Shown: positions 26,780 through 36,131, numbered from the stretch's first letter. The stretch is 64,000 nt of DNA from Variovorax sp. J2L1-78 (GCF_030317205.1 NZ_JASZYB010000004.1:248001-312000); one strand, 5' to 3'. The notes: a model not told the origin generated them from the sequence alone. Translations and numbers: made by a program.

Positions 26780-27898
26780 ATGTCCCAGACCCCCTCCTCG
26801 CCCGCGGCGCCCGAAAGTTCCGCCAGCCTCGCCGATCTGCGCGTGCAGATCGACGCACTCGACCAGCGCCTGCTCGACCTGCTGAACCAGCGCGCGCACG
26901 TCGCCGAACAGGTCGGCGAAGTCAAGAAACGCGAAGGCACGCCCTTCTTCCGCCCCGACCGCGTGGCGCAGGTGATCGAGAAGATGCAGGGCAGCAACCC
27001 CGGCCCGCTCAAGAGCCTGCACGTCGCCGCCATCTGGCGCGAGATCATGTCGGCCTGCCTGGCGCTCGAATCGCCCCAACGGGTCGCGGTGCTGGGCCCC
27101 GAAGGCACCTTCTGCGAAGCCGCGGCCGTCGAGTATTTCGGCGGTGCGGCCGACCTGGTCTATTGCGCCAGCTTCGATGAAGTCTTCCACGCCACCGCGG
27201 CCGGCAGCGCCCAGTACGGCGTGGTGGGCGTCGAGAACTCGACCGAAGGCGTCGTCACCCGGTCGCTCGACCTCTTCCTGCATTCCCCGACCCACGTGGT
27301 GGGCGAGGTGAGCCTGCTGGTTCGCCACCACCTGCTGCGCAAGGAGAACGCACTGGGCGGCATCGAGGCCGTGCTGGCCCACCCGCAGGCGCTGGCCCAG
27401 TGCCAGACCTGGCTGTCCAAGCACCTGCCCCACGCCGAACGCCGCGCCGTCTCGAGCAATGCCGAAGGCGCCCGCCTTGCCGCCGAGAACCCGGCGTGGG
27501 CCGCGCTGGCGGGTGAACGCGCCGCCACCCGTTTCGGGTTGCACATCGTCGCGCACGCCGTCCAGGACGACTCGTACAACCGCACCCGCTTCGCGATCAT
27601 CTGCCTGCCGCAGACGCTGGCGATGCCGCCGGCCTCGGGCCGTGATTGCACCAGCCTCGTGGTGTCGGTGCCGAACCGGCCTGGCGCCGTGCACGACCTG
27701 CTGATGCCGCTGAAGGCCAACAAGGTGTCGATGACGCGCTTCGAATCGCGCCCGGCCCGCACCGGCCAGTGGGAGTACTACTTCTACATCGACCTGGACG
27801 GCCACCCGTCGCAGCCCAACGTGGCCGCGGCGCTGGAGGAACTGCGCGGCCTGTGCGCCTTCTACAAGGTGCTGGGCGCCTACCCGGTCACCTCCTGA
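26780..27898 (+). CDS. pheA: Bifunctional chorismate mutase / prephenate dehydratase
   Basis: A 372-residue P-protein of phenylalanine synthesis. An N-terminal AroQ chorismate mutase helix bundle (about residues 18-100, LRVQIDALDQRLLDLLNQR) leads into prephenate dehydratase (about 105-285) with VLGPEGTFCEAA and the catalytic TRF in YNRTRFAI. A C-terminal ACT domain (about 290-370) carries the phenylalanine-binding ESRP motif, so feedback inhibition is expected. tyrA follows after 9 bases. Confidence 0.96.
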   Translation: MSQTPSSPAAPESSASLADLRVQIDALDQRLLDLLNQRAHVAEQVGEVKKREGTPFFRPDRVAQVIEKMQGSNPGPLKSLHVAAIWREIMSACLALESPQRVAVLGPEGTFCEAAAVEYFGGAADLVYCASFDEVFHATAAGSAQYGVVGVENSTEGVVTRSLDLFLHSPTHVVGEVSLLVRHHLLRKENALGGIEAVLAHPQALAQCQTWLSKHLPHAERRAVSSNAEGARLAAENPAWAALAGERAATRFGLHIVAHAVQDDSYNRTRFAIICLPQTLAMPPASGRDCTSLVVSVPNRPGAVHDLLMPLKANKVSMTRFESRPARTGQWEYYFYIDLDGHPSQPNVAAALEELRGLCAFYKVLGAYPVTS

Positions 27899-27907
27899 GG
27901 CTCGCGC

Positions 27908-28765
27908 ATGTTCGAGCAACTCGGTCTGATCGGCTGCGGCCTCATGGGCGGTTCGTTTGCGCTGGCGCTCAAACGCGCCAAGCTGGTCAAGCGCGTCGTC
28001 GGCTACAGCAAGTCGCCCTCCACCACGGAACGTGCGCGCCAGCTCGGCGTGATCGACGTGGCAGCGCCCTCGGCGCTGCTGGCCGTCTCCGGCGCCGACC
28101 TGGTGCTGGTCGCCGTGCCGGTGGCGGCTTCGGAGGCGACCTTCAAGGCGATCCGCCATGGTGTGTCGTCCGACACGCTGGTGATGGACGTCGGCTCCAC
28201 CAAGGGCGACGTGATCGAAGCGGCCCGCCGCGGCCTGCAGACGCAGTTCGCCAGCTTCGTGCCGGCCCATCCGATCGCCGGCAAGGAGGTCGCGGGCGTG
28301 GAGCACGCCGAAGCCTCGCTGTTCGACGGCCGGCAGGTGATCCTGACCCCGACCAAGACCACGCTGCGCTCCAATGTGCAGCGTGCCACGCAACTCTGGA
28401 CCGCCGTCGGCGCCCAGGTGCTGACCATGACGCCGCAGGAGCACGACAGCGCCTTCGCCGCCGTGAGCCACCTGCCGCACCTGCTGGCCTTCGCCTTCAT
28501 CAACGGCATCGCCGAACAGCCCGACGGCGCACGCATGCTCGAGCGCGGTGGCACCGGCTTTCGCGACTTCAGCCGCATCGCCGCCAGCGACCCCGCTGTG
28601 TGGCGCGACATCCTGCTGGCCAACCGCGAACAGGTGCTGCTCCAATCGCAGGCCTTTCGCAAGACGCTGATGCAGTTCGAGGCGCTGCTCGCCGCCGGCG
28701 ATGCGCAGGCCCTCGAGGAAGCGATCGAGGCGGCGCGCCGCACCCGCTCGCAGTGGCGCGGCTGA
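27908..28765 (+). CDS. tyrA: Prephenate dehydrogenase
   Basis: A 285-residue NAD(P)-dependent dehydrogenase for tyrosine synthesis. It has the Rossmann start LIGCGLMGGSFALALKRA, VMDVGSTKGDVIEA, the catalytic His in FVPAHPIAGKE, and HDSAFAAVSHLPHLLAF in the dimer domain. No fused chorismate mutase or ACT domain is present, so this is the short TyrA type; arogenate use cannot be excluded. aroA-cmk begins 4 bases later. Confidence 0.94.
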   Translation: MFEQLGLIGCGLMGGSFALALKRAKLVKRVVGYSKSPSTTERARQLGVIDVAAPSALLAVSGADLVLVAVPVAASEATFKAIRHGVSSDTLVMDVGSTKGDVIEAARRGLQTQFASFVPAHPIAGKEVAGVEHAEASLFDGRQVILTPTKTTLRSNVQRATQLWTAVGAQVLTMTPQEHDSAFAAVSHLPHLLAFAFINGIAEQPDGARMLERGGTGFRDFSRIAASDPAVWRDILLANREQVLLQSQAFRKTLMQFEALLAAGDAQALEEAIEAARRTRSQWRG

Positions 28766-28769
28766 CCCC

Positions 28770-30770
28770 ATGTTCTCGACCGCCTTTCTCGACCTCCCCC
28801 CTTTCGTGGCCGCCGCGGGCACCGTGCGCCTGCCGGGTTCCAAGAGCATTTCCAACCGCGTGCTGTTGCTGGCCGCGCTGGCCGAGGGCACGACCACCGT
28901 CCACGACCTGCTGGACTCCGACGACACCCGCGTCATGCTCGACGCGTTGCGCGCCCTGGGCTGCGGCGTCGAGTTGACGACGGGCAGCACGGTTCGCATC
29001 CACGGACTGAACGGCCAGCTGCACACGCCGCAGGCCACGCTGTTCCTCGGCAATGCCGGCACCGCGATGCGCCCGCTGACCGCGGCGCTGTCACTGCTGG
29101 GTGGCGACTTCGAACTCAGCGGCGTGCCCCGCATGCACGAGCGCCCGATCGGCGACCTGGTCGACGCGCTCACGCAGCTCGGCTGCCAGATCGACTACCT
29201 CGGCAACCCGGGCTACCCGCCGCTGCGCATCCACCCCGTCGCGCCCGCTCACCTGACGCTCGACGCGCCGATCCGCGTGCGCGGCGACGTGTCGAGCCAG
29301 TTCCTGACGGCCTTGCTGCTGGCGCTGCCGCTGGTGGCCGTGCGCGACATCACCATCGACGTCGTCGGCGAGCTGATCTCCAAGCCCTACATCGAGATCA
29401 CGCTGAACCTGCTGGCGCGCTTCGGCATCGTCGTGCAGCGGGACGGCTGGCAGCGCTTCACGATCCCGGCGGGCAGCCGCTACCGCTCGCCGGGCGAGAT
29501 CCATGTCGAAGCCGATGCCTCGTCGGCCAGCTATTTCATCGCGCTCGGCGCCCTGGCGGCCTCCGGCGGCGCACTGCGCATCGAGGGCGTGGGGGCGGAG
29601 TCGATCCAGGGCGACATCCGCTTCATCGAGGCCGCGCGCCAGATGGGCGCCCACGTGGAGAGCGGCCCCAATTGGCTGCAGGTCGCGCGCGGCGCCTGGC
29701 CGCTGAAGGCCATCGACCTCGACGCTAACCACATCCCCGATGCGGCCATGACGCTGGCCGTGATGGCGCTCCATGCCGACGGCCCCAGCACGCTGCGCAA
29801 CATCGCCAGCTGGCGCGTGAAGGAAACCGACCGCATCGATGCGATGGCCGCCGAGCTGCGCAAGCTCGGCGCCATGGTCGAGGACGGGCCTGATTTCATC
29901 CGGGTGCATCCGCTCGCCGCCGCCGACTGGCGCGCCGCCCGCATCAAGACCTACGACGACCACCGCGTGGCGATGTGTTTTTCGCTCGCTGCCTTCAACC
30001 CGGCCGGCCTGCCGGTGCGCATCCTCGACCCGCACTGTGTCGCCAAGACCTTTCCGGACTACTTCGAGACGCTGTTCACCGTCATCGACGTGCCCGAGGT
30101 CCCGGTCATCTGCATCGACGGGCCGACCGCGTCCGGCAAGGGCACGCTGGCGGTCGAGGTGGCCCACGAGCTGGGTTACCACTACCTCGATTCCGGATCG
30201 CTCTACCGCGTGACCGGCCTCGCCACCCGCCGCAAGGGGCTGGAGCCCGAGCCAGCGTACGAGGCCGAGATCGCCGCGCTGGCCGAGACGCTGCCCCTGC
30301 AGTTCGTCAAGGGCAAGGTGCTGCTGGACGGCGAGGACGTGAGCGACGCCATCCGCACCGAGGCCGCCGGCATGGATGCCTCGCGCGTCTCGGCCCTGCC
30401 CGCCGTGCGCGCGGCCCTGCTGGCGCTGCAGAAGCGCTTTCGCCGCCTGCCGGGCCTGGTCGCCGACGGCCGCGACATGGGCACCGTGATCTTCCCGGAA
30501 GCCCGCCTGAAGGTCTTCCTGACGGCCAGCGCCGCCCAGCGCGCCGAACGGCGGCATAAGCAGTTGATTTCAAAGGGGATTTCGACTACACTCGACAGTC
30601 TTCGCGCCGACCTGGAAGCTCGCGATGCCCGGGATTCTTCCCGCAGCGTCGCCCCTCTGAAACCAGCGCAAGACGCCCGCCGCCTGGACAACTCCCAACT
30701 CTCGATCGCGCAATCGGTCGAGCAGGTGTTGAACTGGTGGCAGGAAACACAACCTTTCAAGTCTTCTTGA
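28770..30770 (+). CDS. aroA-cmk: Fused EPSP synthase and cytidylate kinase
   Basis: A 666-residue fusion. Residues 1 to about 440 are 3-phosphoshikimate 1-carboxyvinyltransferase: LPGSKSISNRVLLLAAL at the start, LGNAGTAMRPLT in the PEP site, DDHRVAMCFSLAAF near the end. Residues about 443-666 are cytidylate kinase: the P-loop GPTASGKGT, DSGSLYRVTG, and DGRDMGTVIFPEA. The two halves join through a few residues with no linker or internal stop. The arrangement links aromatic synthesis to CMP/dCMP phosphorylation and sits directly before rpsA, where free-standing cmk normally lies. The glyphosate-site Gly is kept in the NAGTAMR motif. Confidence 0.95.
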   Translation: MFSTAFLDLPPFVAAAGTVRLPGSKSISNRVLLLAALAEGTTTVHDLLDSDDTRVMLDALRALGCGVELTTGSTVRIHGLNGQLHTPQATLFLGNAGTAMRPLTAALSLLGGDFELSGVPRMHERPIGDLVDALTQLGCQIDYLGNPGYPPLRIHPVAPAHLTLDAPIRVRGDVSSQFLTALLLALPLVAVRDITIDVVGELISKPYIEITLNLLARFGIVVQRDGWQRFTIPAGSRYRSPGEIHVEADASSASYFIALGALAASGGALRIEGVGAESIQGDIRFIEAARQMGAHVESGPNWLQVARGAWPLKAIDLDANHIPDAAMTLAVMALHADGPSTLRNIASWRVKETDRIDAMAAELRKLGAMVEDGPDFIRVHPLAAADWRAARIKTYDDHRVAMCFSLAAFNPAGLPVRILDPHCVAKTFPDYFETLFTVIDVPEVPVICIDGPTASGKGTLAVEVAHELGYHYLDSGSLYRVTGLATRRKGLEPEPAYEAEIAALAETLPLQFVKGKVLLDGEDVSDAIRTEAAGMDASRVSALPAVRAALLALQKRFRRLPGLVADGRDMGTVIFPEARLKVFLTASAAQRAERRHKQLISKGISTTLDSLRADLEARDARDSSRSVAPLKPAQDARRLDNSQLSIAQSVEQVLNWWQETQPFKSS

Positions 30771-30783
30771 TCGGTGTTTCAGT

Positions 30784-30828
30784 CCGGCAGGCCCCCGCCG
30801 CGCGACAGCGCATCGGCTTGCCGGTTTT
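30784..30828 (+). terminator. Candidate attenuator/terminator before rpsA
   Basis: Stem CCGGCAGGC (30784-30792) and GCTTGCCGG (30816-30824), eight pairs plus one G-U, with a 23-base loop, followed by TTTT. The long loop and short T run make it weaker than a classic terminator. It may reduce read-through from aroA-cmk or take part in rpsA control. Confidence 0.45.
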
Positions 30829-30928
30829 AGTAACCCAACCGGGCCCCAAGCCCACAACCGCCGTCTCCAGACCCCAAGCCAGTTGCAATGGTGCAGCTGC
30901 GAACCCTGCGTGACGGAAGGAAAAATCA

Positions 30929-32617
30929 ATGTCCGAATCTTTTGCCGACCTGTTCGAAGAATCCCTGAAGCGTTCTGAAATGCGCACCGGTGAGGTCATC
31001 ACCGCTGAAGTCGTGCGCGTCGAACACAACCACGTCGTCGTGAACGCCGGCCTCAAGTCCGAAGCGTATGTGCCGATCGAGGAGTTCAAGAACGACAAGG
31101 GCGAACTCGAAGTCCAGGCCGGCGATTTCGTTTCCGTGGCCATCGGCTCCGTCGAGAACGGCTACGGCGACACCATCCTCTCGCGCGACACCGCCAAGCG
31201 TCTGGCTTCGTGGCTCGCCCTGGAGAAGGCCCTGGAATCCGGCGACTTCGTCACCGGCACCACCAGCGGCAAGGTCAAGGGCGGTCTCACCGTCCTGGTC
31301 AACGGCATCCGCGCCTTCCTGCCGGGTTCGCTGATCGACACGCGTCCGATCAAGGACCTGACCCCGTACGAGAACAAGACCCTGGAATTCAAGGTCATCA
31401 AGCTCGACCGCAAGCGCAACAACGTCGTGCTGTCGCGCCGTGCCGTGGTCGAAGCCAGCATGGGCGAAGAACGCGCCAAGCTGATGGAAACCCTGAAGGA
31501 AGGCGCCGTCGTCCGTGGCGTGGTCAAGAACATCACCGAATACGGTGCGTTCGTGGACCTCGGCGGCATCGACGGCCTGCTGCACATCACCGACATGGCC
31601 TGGCGCCGTGTTCGCCACCCGAGCGAAGTGGTGCAGGCCGGCCAGGAAATCACCGCCAAGATCCTCAAGTTCGACACCGAAAAGAACCGTGTCTCGCTGG
31701 GTCTGAAGCAAATGGGTGACGACCCGTGGATGGGCGTTTCGCGCCGCTACCCGCAATCGACCCGCCTGTTCGGCAAGGTCACGAACATCGCCGACTACGG
31801 CGCGTTCGTTGAACTCGAACCCGGCATCGAAGGCCTGGTGCACGTCTCCGAAATGGACTGGACCAACAAGAACATCGCACCGAACAAGATCGTTTCGCTC
31901 GGCGACGAAGTCGAAGTCATGGTCCTGGAAATCGACGAAGACAAGCGCCGCATCAGCCTGGGCATGAAGCAGTGCAAGGCCAACCCGTGGCAAGAGTTCG
32001 CTCAGAACACGAAGCGTGGCGACCGCGTCAAGGGCCCGATCAAGTCGATCACCGACTTCGGCGTGTTCGTGGGTCTGGCTGCCGGCATCGACGGTCTGGT
32101 TCACCTCTCGGACCTGTCCTGGAACGAAACCGGTGAAGCCGCCGTGCGCAACTTCAAGAAGGGCCAGGAAGTCGAGGCGCTGGTGCTGGCAGTCGACGTC
32201 GACCGCGAACGCATCAGCCTGGGCATCAAGCAGCTCGACAGCGATCCGTTCACGACGTTCACCACGGTGAACGACAAGGGCCAGATCGTGACCGGCAAGG
32301 TCAAGACCGTGGATGCTCGTGGCGCTGAAATCGACCTCGGCGAAGACATCATCGGCTACCTGCGTGCTTCGGAAATCTCGCGCGACCGCGTCGAAGATGC
32401 CCGCAACGTGCTCAAGGAAGGCGACGAAGTCACGGCCGTGGTGGTGAACGTGGATCGCAAGACCCGCAACATCCAGCTGTCGATCAAGCAGAAGGACATG
32501 GTCGACGAACAAGGCGCCATGGCCAACCTGAGCCAGCAGTCGGCACGCGAAAACGCGGGCACGACGAGCCTGGGCGCCCTGCTGCGCGCCAAGCTCGACA
32601 ACAACGACAGCAAGTAA
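30929..32617 (+). CDS. rpsA: 30S ribosomal protein S1
   Basis: A 562-residue protein with six S1 OB-fold repeats (starting about residues 20, 105, 190, 277, 364 and 450). Each has the GxVxxxxxxGAFVxL or related core, for example VVKNITEYGAFVDLGGIDGLLH and VTNIADYGAFVELEPGIEGLVH in repeats three and four. It binds messenger RNA on the small subunit. The ribosome binding site is GGAAGGA and the leader is 158 bases, long enough for the autogenous control known for rpsA. It is followed by a strong terminator and ihfB. Confidence 0.97.
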   Translation: MSESFADLFEESLKRSEMRTGEVITAEVVRVEHNHVVVNAGLKSEAYVPIEEFKNDKGELEVQAGDFVSVAIGSVENGYGDTILSRDTAKRLASWLALEKALESGDFVTGTTSGKVKGGLTVLVNGIRAFLPGSLIDTRPIKDLTPYENKTLEFKVIKLDRKRNNVVLSRRAVVEASMGEERAKLMETLKEGAVVRGVVKNITEYGAFVDLGGIDGLLHITDMAWRRVRHPSEVVQAGQEITAKILKFDTEKNRVSLGLKQMGDDPWMGVSRRYPQSTRLFGKVTNIADYGAFVELEPGIEGLVHVSEMDWTNKNIAPNKIVSLGDEVEVMVLEIDEDKRRISLGMKQCKANPWQEFAQNTKRGDRVKGPIKSITDFGVFVGLAAGIDGLVHLSDLSWNETGEAAVRNFKKGQEVEALVLAVDVDRERISLGIKQLDSDPFTTFTTVNDKGQIVTGKVKTVDARGAEIDLGEDIIGYLRASEISRDRVEDARNVLKEGDEVTAVVVNVDRKTRNIQLSIKQKDMVDEQGAMANLSQQSARENAGTTSLGALLRAKLDNNDSK

Positions 32618-32629
32618 GCTGCGTCCGCA

Positions 32630-32667
32630 AGACAGAGACGACCGCAGGGTCGCTCTGTCTTTTTTTT
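32630..32667 (+). terminator. Rho-independent terminator after rpsA
   Basis: Stem AGACAGAG...ACC / GGT...CGCTCTGTCT with a short loop and eight T. It begins 13 bases after the rpsA stop and about 20 bases before ihfB, so ihfB probably has either read-through or its own promoter. Confidence 0.88.
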
Positions 32668-32688
32668 CGCCTCCGTTTTGTTCGGCCC

Positions 32689-33012
32689 ATGACACGCTCA
32701 GACCTCGTTGAAGAACTCGCGGCCCGCTTTTCGCAGCTGACGCACCGCGACGCCGAGTACGCCGTCAAGACGATCCTCGACGCGATGAGCGACGCGCTGG
32801 TCCGCGGCCATCGCATCGAGATCCGTGGCTTCGGCAGCTTCTCGGTCAACCGGCGGCCGCCGCGCATCGGACGCAACCCGCGTTCGGGCGAGAGCGTGCA
32901 GATCCCGGAGAAGCGCGTGCCGCACTTCAAGCCGGGCAAGGCCCTGCGCGAAGCGGTGGATGCACGCACCGCGGAAATGGGCGCCGCCGAACGCAAGCCG
33001 TCCACGCCGTGA
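32689..33012 (+). CDS. ihfB: Integration host factor subunit beta
   Basis: A 107-residue HU/IHF family DNA-bending protein. It starts MTRSDLVEELAARFSQL, and the DNA-binding arm region reads IEIRGFGSFSVNRRPPRIGRNPRSGE with the Arg/Pro of the intercalating beta arms. It pairs with IHF-alpha, which is not in this window. IHF often aids sigma-54 promoters, relevant to the glnA promoter here (inference). Length is slightly longer than the enteric protein (94) through a C-terminal tail. Confidence 0.95.
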   Translation: MTRSDLVEELAARFSQLTHRDAEYAVKTILDAMSDALVRGHRIEIRGFGSFSVNRRPPRIGRNPRSGESVQIPEKRVPHFKPGKALREAVDARTAEMGAAERKPSTP

Positions 33013-33049
33013 GCGCAACCGTAGAATCGGCGAGCCCAAGGGGACGCTG

Positions 33050-33367
33050 ATGAAATACCTCCTGTGGCTGCTCAAGGCAGCCATTTTTTTTACCCTCTTC
33101 GCCTTCGCGCTGAACAACCAGCACGACGCCACCGTCTACTTCTTCTTCGGCACCTCGTGGCGCGCGCCCCTGGTGCTGGTAGTGCTGGCCGCCTTCGCGG
33201 GCGGACTGGTGGTCGGCGCGCTCGGCATGCTGCCGGGCTGGTGGAAGCACCGGGTCGCAGCACAGCGTCCGGCCGAGCCGCCGCCCGGCACGCCCGCCGT
33301 GACCGCGCCGCCGGCATCGAACACCCTGCCGACCGATCTTCCCGCCGTGCGTCAACATGGACTTTGA
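33050..33367 (+). CDS. lapA: LapA (DUF1049) membrane protein
   Basis: A 105-residue inner-membrane protein with two transmembrane helices (about residues 5-25 and 42-65) joined by the LapA-type loop NNQHDATVYFFFGTSWRAPLV. A proline/alanine-rich cytosolic tail follows. LapA partners LapB in controlling LpxC turnover and lipopolysaccharide assembly. The stop overlaps the lapB start by 11 bases. Confidence 0.88.
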   Translation: MKYLLWLLKAAIFFTLFAFALNNQHDATVYFFFGTSWRAPLVLVVLAAFAGGLVVGALGMLPGWWKHRVAAQRPAEPPPGTPAVTAPPASNTLPTDLPAVRQHGL

Positions 33368-34538
33368 TTTCAGCTGGCTGCTTTTCAGCTTGCCACTGGC
33401 CTTCGTGCTGGGCTGGCTCGCCTCGCGCTTCGACCTGCGCCAACTGAAGCTCGAGAACCGGCAGGCACCGAAGGCCTACTTCCGTGGCCTGAACTTCCTG
33501 CTCAACGAGCAGCAGGACCAGGCCATCGACGCGTTCATCGAGGCCGTGCAGAACGACCCCGACACGCAAGAGCTGCACTTCGCGCTCGGCAACCTGTTCC
33601 GCCGCCGCGGCGAGTACCAACGGGCCGTGCGGGTGCACGAGCACCTGCTGGGGCGAGGCGACCTGTCCCGCGCCGACCGCGAACGCGCACAGCATGCGCT
33701 GGCGCAGGACTTTCTTCGCGCCGGCCTGCTCGACCGCGCGGAGGCCGCGCTGCAGAAGCTGGAGGGCACGCGCTACCAGAACGAGGCGCGCCTGGCCCTG
33801 CTTGCCATCTACGAGCGCTCACGCGAATGGGCGCAAGCCGCCGACGTGGCCGCCAAGCTCGATGATGCGGAGCAGGCGAGCTACGCCACCCGGCGCGCGC
33901 ACCACCTGTGCGAACAGGCCGCCGAACAGTTCGGCAAGGGCGACGCCGCCGCGGCCGAGGCGCTGCTGCACCAGGCCAGCGCGACCGCGCCCGACGCACC
34001 GCGCCCGGCCATCGACATCGCCAACCTGCAGCTGCGCCAGGGCGACGCGCGGGCCGCATTCGAAACATTGCTGGCGCTGAGCGAACGGGCACCGCTGGCG
34101 CTGCCGCTCTATGCGGCGACCCTGCAGCAGGCCGCCCTCGGCGCCCAGCGCAGCGGCGAGGCGCTGTCGCTGCTGCAGCGCCGCTATGCGGCGTCGCCTT
34201 CGGTCGACGTGCTCGAGGCCATCATCGCGCTGGGCGGCAACGTGCCGCTGCCCGACGGGCTGGTCGACGACGACGCGCCGCCGACGCCGCGTGACGGCTA
34301 CATCGCGCATCTGGCGCACCAGCCCTCGCTGATCGCCGCCTCGCGCTGGCTGGCCGGCGAGACCTTCGCGGATGAGCAGTACCACCCCCAGGTGCAGCGC
34401 GCCCTCGACCAGGCCACGCGCCCGCTGATGCGCTACCGCTGCGCCGCCTGCGGCTTCGAGGCGCACCAGCATTTCTGGCACTGCCCGGGTTGCCAGGCCT
34501 GGGACAGCTACCCGCCGCGGCGCGTCGAAGAACTCTGA
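33357..34538 (+). CDS. lapB: Lipopolysaccharide assembly protein LapB (YciM)
   Basis: A 393-residue protein with an N-terminal membrane anchor (about residues 3-20), a series of TPR helices (about 35-330) and a C-terminal rubredoxin-like metal knuckle with two CxxC pairs (CAACGFEAHQHFWHCPGC). LapB recruits FtsH to degrade LpxC and scaffolds LPS synthesis (family knowledge). Length matches the E. coli protein (389). It ends the gyrA-lapB run; 148 bases of spacer follow. Confidence 0.94.
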   Translation: MDFDFSWLLFSLPLAFVLGWLASRFDLRQLKLENRQAPKAYFRGLNFLLNEQQDQAIDAFIEAVQNDPDTQELHFALGNLFRRRGEYQRAVRVHEHLLGRGDLSRADRERAQHALAQDFLRAGLLDRAEAALQKLEGTRYQNEARLALLAIYERSREWAQAADVAAKLDDAEQASYATRRAHHLCEQAAEQFGKGDAAAAEALLHQASATAPDAPRPAIDIANLQLRQGDARAAFETLLALSERAPLALPLYAATLQQAALGAQRSGEALSLLQRRYAASPSVDVLEAIIALGGNVPLPDGLVDDDAPPTPRDGYIAHLAHQPSLIAASRWLAGETFADEQYHPQVQRALDQATRPLMRYRCAACGFEAHQHFWHCPGCQAWDSYPPRRVEEL

Positions 34539-34686
34539 ATCGGCGGACTGGGGCCGGGAATTGCGCGGCACAACGCGAATTCCTGCCTTGATCTGCGCGA
34601 AGACGCCCCTCTAAGCTCCCTGTCGCGCGCGGTGAGAACGCACCACGCGCGGTGTGTTTTCCATCCACAAACTCAGGGAGAGTGTC

Positions 34687-35010
34687 ATGTTCAAGAAGAT
34701 TCTGGCCGTCTCGGCCATGCTGTTCGCCGTCGCCTCTTTCGCGGCCGTCGACGTCAACAAGGGCAGCGCAGCCGACCTCGATGGCCTCAAGGGCGTCGGC
34801 CCGGCCATGTCCAAGCGCATCCTCGACGCGCGGCAGAAAGGCGAGTTCAAGGACTGGAGCGACTTCATGGAACGCGTCAAGGGCGTGAAGGAAAAGACGG
34901 CGGCCAAACTCTCGGCCGAAGGCCTGACGGTCAACGGCAAGGCCTTCACGGCGCCTGCGGCGGCGCCCAAGGGTCCGGTGGCCAAGACGGCGGCAGCGCC
35001 CGCCAAGTAA
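34687..35010 (+). CDS. ComEA-like secreted helix-hairpin-helix protein
   Basis: A 107-residue protein with a signal peptide (MFKKILAVSAMLFAVASFAA) directly followed by an HhH motif: VDVNKGSAADLDGLKGVGPAMSKRIL. This is the ComEA-type DNA-binding motif. An alanine/proline/lysine tail follows. ComEA binds incoming DNA in the periplasm during transformation; short proteins of this class are common, and some have no proven uptake role. The start at 34687 has AGGGAGAG upstream. A hairpin terminator follows the stop. Confidence 0.85.
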   Translation: MFKKILAVSAMLFAVASFAAVDVNKGSAADLDGLKGVGPAMSKRILDARQKGEFKDWSDFMERVKGVKEKTAAKLSAEGLTVNGKAFTAPAAAPKGPVAKTAAAPAK

Positions 35011-35034
35011 GCGCGGACCGCGCCCATCGATCCA

Positions 35035-35056
35035 GGCCGCCCACGGGCGGCCTTTT
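35035..35056 (+). terminator. Terminator after the ComEA-like gene
   Basis: GC-rich stem GGCCGCCC / GGGCGGCC with a very short loop followed by TTTT, 24 bases beyond the stop. It separates this gene from the TRAP operon. Confidence 0.7.
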
Positions 35057-35150
35057 CGTTGCGAGGCGCGCCCCGGGAAAGGCCCCTCCAGGTGGCCCGA
35101 TATTTGCACGTATGCTCGCTTCGCATTTTCATCCTCATCCTGGAGAGCCC

Positions 35151-36131
35151 ATGAAGCACAAGTTCGCCCGCGCCGCCATCGCAGCGGTCGCCGCCCTCAC
35201 CTTCGGCAGCATCGCCTTTGCGCAAACCAAGTGGGACCTGCCGACGGCCTACCCGGCGACCAACTACCACACTGAGAACATCGCCCAGTTCGCCAAGGAT
35301 GTGGACGCCGCGACCGGCGGCAAGGTGAAGATCACCGTGCACGCGAACGCATCGCTGTTCAAGGCACCGGAAATCAAGCGCGCCGTGCAGAGCGGCCAGG
35401 CCCAGGCGGGCGAAATCCTCCTGGCCAATTTCGCCAACGAGAACCCGATCTATGCGCTCGATGGCGTGCCCTTCCTGGCCACGACCTACCCTGAAGCCAT
35501 GAAGCTGTACACGGCGTCCAAGCCGGCCCTGGAAAAGCTGCTGGCTGCACAGGGCATCAAGGTGCTGTTCATGGTGCCGTGGGCGCCGCAGGGCATCTAC
35601 TCGAAGAAGGAAATCGGCTCGGTGGCCGACCTGCGCGGCATCAAGTGGCGTGCCTACAGCCCGGCGACCGCCAAGATCGCCGAACTGATCGGCGCGCAAC
35701 CCGTGCAGATCCAGCAGGCCGAGCTGAGCGCCGCCATGGCGACCGGCGTGATCGAGAGCTACATGAGCTCGGGTTCGACCGGCTACGACACCAAGACCTA
35801 CGAGAGCCTCAAGAACTTCTACGACACACAGGCATGGATCCCGAAGAACGCGATCCTGGTCAACGCCAAGTCCTTCGACGCACTCGACGCGCCGACCAAG
35901 GCCGCCGTCCTCAAGGCCGCAGCCGATGCGGAAACCCGCGGCTGGAAGGTCGCCGAGGAGAAGAACGCCGAGTACAAGAAGCTGCTGGCCGAACGCGGCA
36001 TGAAGATCCACAAGCCCTCGGCCAAGCTCGACGCCGACATGCGCCAGGTGGGCGGCATCATGCAGGCCGACTGGCTCAAGGTCGCCGGTGCGGACGGCGC
36101 CGCGATTGTCGACGCCTACAAGAAAAAGTAA
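35151..36131 (+). CDS. dctP: TRAP transporter substrate-binding protein DctP-type
   Basis: A 326-residue periplasmic binding protein with signal peptide MKHKFARAAIAAVAALTFGS cleaved near AFAQ. DctP-fold signatures are LRGIKWRAYSPATAKIAE, which carries the usual ligand-carboxylate arginine region, and VESYMSSGSTG-like ligand-loop residues. It delivers a carboxylate to the DctQM permease encoded next. The ligand is not evident; solutes range from C4-dicarboxylates to aromatic acids and sugar acids. dctQ starts 3 bases after its stop. Confidence 0.93.
   Translation: MKHKFARAAIAAVAALTFGSIAFAQTKWDLPTAYPATNYHTENIAQFAKDVDAATGGKVKITVHANASLFKAPEIKRAVQSGQAQAGEILLANFANENPIYALDGVPFLATTYPEAMKLYTASKPALEKLLAAQGIKVLFMVPWAPQGIYSKKEIGSVADLRGIKWRAYSPATAKIAELIGAQPVQIQQAELSAAMATGVIESYMSSGSTGYDTKTYESLKNFYDTQAWIPKNAILVNAKSFDALDAPTKAAVLKAAADAETRGWKVAEEKNAEYKKLLAERGMKIHKPSAKLDADMRQVGGIMQADWLKVAGADGAAIVDAYKKK

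Noticed and set aside
34539..34686. Imperfect inverted repeat around GAATTGCG and repeated CGCGCGGTG before the ComEA-like gene
   Set aside because: Short, imperfect and in GC-rich DNA; no evidence of a specific operator.
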